The notes under the pieces are model-generated. The model had not been told where the DNA came from and searched no databases. It saw only the letters and a program-made list of their open reading frames with translations. DNA of 64,000 bases from an uncultured Tateyamaria sp. (GTDB taxonomy: Bacteria; Pseudomonadota; Alphaproteobacteria; Rhodobacterales; Rhodobacteraceae), in assembly GCF_947503705.1 (NCBI RefSeq), contig NZ_CANNES010000006.1, positions 124,001-188,000 on the forward strand. The letters run 5' to 3'. The position numbers and the translations under genes were made by a program. Of the stretch, positions 63,701-64,000 are shown piece by piece (the first letter of the stretch is position 1; each line of letters starts with the position of its first letter).

Positions 63701-64000
63701 ATGCGGGCAACAGGGCCCGGAATGTCGACCAGCACGGAATAGCTGGGCGTGTCCTCACCGTCATATCCGCCATTGCTGTCGGCAGTATCGGCACCGGCCA
63801 CCGCATCGGTGTCCAGCAGGGTCAGGTTGCCACCTGCGGTCAGGTTCACCTCGATGGGATTGCCATCCGCGTCAAAGGCCTTGATGCGGACAACGCCGTC
63901 ACCGTCAATGTCATTGACCCGGAAGGATACATTCTCGACCTCAGCCGAGAAATCCAGTTTGTAGTCGTTCGACGTGCCCGCCCCGCTCAGCGAGTTGCTG
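57799..64000 (-). CDS. Giant RTX adhesin-like protein with C-terminal Hint domain (second), 5' part outside
   Basis: Open to the right edge: I extend the frame through 63849 (a GTG) to the window end with no stop, so at least 2,066 residues. From N to C: a beta-sandwich part (SFRVNDIDGDGVVRIKAFDA), a first RTX block (about 62.9-63.6 kb), a lectin-like module (NLIQNGSFENTAGMTTTGYG to FGASIDNVSLV), a second RTX block, eight tandem cadherin/VCBS-like domains (59.88-62.14 kb), a long RTX block, then the Hint module from the Cys at 58378-58380 (VIPCFTPGTLIATP, LVSPQHRVLMAN, IHVMFDHHEVILSDGAWTES). The likely location is the cell surface or the medium. Strongly acidic (D/G/N-rich), typical of calcium-dependent proteins. 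Secretion partners are not in view. Confidence 0.88.
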   Translation of the reverse strand, partial: SNSLSGAGTSNDYKLDFSAEVENVSFRVNDIDGDGVVRIKAFDADGNPIEVNLTAGGNLTLLDTDAVAGADTADSNGGYDGEDTPSYSVLVDIPGPVARIEIEHDQNGDNNTGIWVTDVYFDASTGPVDDGEDGNDTLNGGGGDDLIFGEGGDDRIFGGAGNDTQIGGDGNDTLGGADAGDDVFFGGAGDDMVEASWGNDTIDGGTGNDDLWASSDDDLVNGGQGDDSINGGLGNDVLFGDAGDDSISGGSDSDTIDGGAGNDSIDGDAAFKDDNGNGAADVIDGGSGNDTINGEDGDDTISGGAGDDLVDGGVGNDVIYGDDDGNGAGSNLIQNGSFENTAGMTTTGYGFVGTGSVPGWTESNDAEIDFHSDGRGGVDASDGSNWLDLSASPSEGVIGQDVGGVEDGQTYTLTFDAADGDGLPGGDNQINVIWGGEVIATIDPSSSDMEQFTFELTGGSGDGSNRLEFGNVGGNDNFGASIDNVSLVSTADIVGGDDTLNGGIGDDEIYGQGGDDVITGGEGDDTLSGGADADTIFGGAGDEVDGGAGGFSTNPAENTDLDVLDLTGQGPFFLDNVTPDSNGNGINGTVVFVDGNGNPNGLTLTFTEIEEVVGDEINRGPDAVDDTAEVDEDGSVDINVLGNDTDPDGDDLEVTDASSPDGEVTINPDGTLTFEPNENFNGDTTITYTVSDGNGGEDTATVNVTVNPVNDAPDAVNDTAETDEDTPVTIDAVANDTDVDGDDLTITGASVPAEQGTVDIVDNKLVFTPAENFNGDATISYSISDGNGGTDTADVIVTVNPVNDDPVAVDDLGETMEDEPVTLNLVGNDTDVDGDTLLIGTVSVPPEQGTVVNNGDGTATFTPAENFNGPATITYTVVDGQGGEDEGQAIVNVGAVNDGPTAVDDIAETDEDTSVTIDAIGNDTDPDGDLLEITGASVPADQGTVDIVDNKLVFTPAENFNGDATITYTITDNNGGTDTGEVAVTVNPVNDDPVAVDDIETTDEDVAVVVDLVGNDTDVDGDTLTIGTVSVPPEQGTVVDNGDGTATFTPALNFNGPATITYTVIDGNGGEDEGQAIVSVGAVNDGPVAEDDVAETDEDTSVDITVLTNDSDADGDELNVISAVVPPEQGEVVVNGDNTLTFTPADDFNGEATITYTISDGNGGSDTADVVVTVNGVNDGPVANDDADTANEDGPAIDIDLTGNDTDADGDDLEIQSIDTTGTLGSVTINPDDDSVSYDANGAFESLGAGETATDTFTYTVEDGNGGTDTATVTVTVEGENDGPTANDDASDTEFDTPVTFDVLANDTDPDTNDVLEITSATSPDGDVVDNGDGTLTFTPTPGFEGPAEITYTISDGNGGTDEGVWTVTVAEQPLDGIVSNGDDGALIDESYDGDPEGDVVDGGDNIFSNDPEDADDDIIEAGGGNDTIIAGEGDDSVDAGTGDDQVHGGPGNDTLNGEDGEDTINGGAGDDSVDGGADDDEINTGDGSDTVEGGTGNDSIDTGNGEFLPDLGFPNDDGTPAPGFPFGFAADENPDDDLDFVDGGDGDDTISTGDDADTIIGGDGNDVIDGGIDDDVIQGDDSTDPTATGDDRIVGGEGNDLIEGGSGDDTIYAGNDPVLGLDQLNIEDDGSNPIFPADPRPDNGKDTVFGGDGNDVIFGADDDDELFGEEGNDTIDGEIDDDLIDGGVGDDSLLGGQGNDTIFGGDDNDFIDGGRNADTLDGGDGSDTIFGGNGADSIDGGEGDDVLDGGTGDDTLNGGDGNDSITGATGDDVIDGGAGNDTIDGGNGGQDIMSGGDDRDLFINVDAGETVDGNEGGDDFDTLDLRGSAQGGGSLQVVFDPTNPENGVVNYFDNNGDPAGTLTFTNIENVIPCFTPGTLIATPSGERRVEELKVGDRVITRDNGIQQIRWVGARDMSGAELAAAAHLRPVLIQKGALGAGLPERDMLVSPQHRVLMANDKTALYFDESEVLVAAKHLTGMDGIDVVEASATTYIHVMFDHHEVILSDGAWTESFQPGDQTLASMGDAQRAEILELFPELETAAGIEAYSAARRSLKKHEAQLLTQ
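59882..62143 (-). repeat. Eight tandem cadherin/VCBS-like domains
   Basis: Eight units of about 94 residues, each opening (G/D)PxAxDDxxxTxED and closing TYTxxDGNGGxDxxxVxVxxVND. Units 2 and 4 share GASVPAxQGTVDIVDNKLVF, and units 3 and 5 share SVPPEQGTVVxNGDGTATF, so a two-unit block (about 61308-61866 and 60744-61307) was duplicated in tandem. The last unit (GPTANDDASDTEFDTPVTFD) lacks the TxED spacing. Each unit probably binds calcium at its borders. Confidence 0.85.

Overview
The window looks like chromosomal DNA of a marine Rhodobacteraceae (Roseobacter-group) alphaproteobacterium. The reasons are high GC, the order pyrH-frr-uppS-cdsA-dxr-rseP-bamA-skp-fabZ-lpxA-lpxI-lpxB with LpxI instead of LpxH, a Fur/Mur-type regulator without the usual Cys pairs, two GcvT-fused dimethylglycine dehydrogenase-like proteins, and RTX proteins ending in Hedgehog/intein (Hint) modules. 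I cannot name the genus. I found no rRNA, tRNA, insertion sequence, prophage or CRISPR array; most of it reads as core genome.

Layout. 1-5.5 kb: prfA (cut by the left edge), a small secreted protein, a DUF1499 protein, two tandem ureohydrolases, an M20 amidohydrolase and mazG. 5.5-14.8 kb: a sulfotransferase-like P-loop protein, a nucleoside hydrolase coupled to a GNAT acetyltransferase, selO, two EamA transporters, a DUF533/TerB-like protein, a DEAD-box helicase, a Fur/Mur regulator and a NYN-domain protein. 14.8-20.6 kb: eno, another GNAT protein, a DadA-like oxidoreductase, a DUF985 cupin, anmK and tyrS. 20.8-33.0 kb: the minus-strand envelope and translation cluster from pyrH down to lpxB (UMP kinase, ribosome recycling, undecaprenyl-PP, CDP-diacylglycerol, MEP pathway, site-2 protease, outer-membrane assembly, lipid A). 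It contains a 41-codon membrane-peptide gene between rseP and bamA, and a strong terminator just upstream of bamA. 33.0-40 kb: miaA, an AraC-type regulator and a peptide-type ABC transporter (two permeases plus a double ATPase) with no binding protein beside it. 40-49.3 kb: a membrane protein, a lytic transglycosylase, ssb, aroB-aroK, a small membrane protein plus a 514-residue exported protein coupled to xerD, a phosphoesterase, a CorC-type protein and a membrane-bound LytTR regulator. 49.4-55.6 kb: two divergent dimethylglycine/sarcosine dehydrogenase-like proteins around a small exported protein, then a MobA/MocA-like nucleotidyltransferase. 55.6-64 kb: two RTX-Hint proteins, the second at least 2,066 residues long and still open at the right edge.

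Non-coding structure adds several points. A short AT-rich element (consensus GAGTATTTTTGGAACA then ATGAAG) occurs six times in gene borders, twice behind a GC hairpin. A 73-bp-period two-block direct repeat lies between tyrS and lpxB. Twin hairpins with the same GACAC loop follow ssb. A 12-bp inverted repeat lies upstream of the LytTR gene. The uppS frame has no ordinary start codon that covers its conserved N-terminus.

Family assignments come from recognising motifs by eye; no database search was run.
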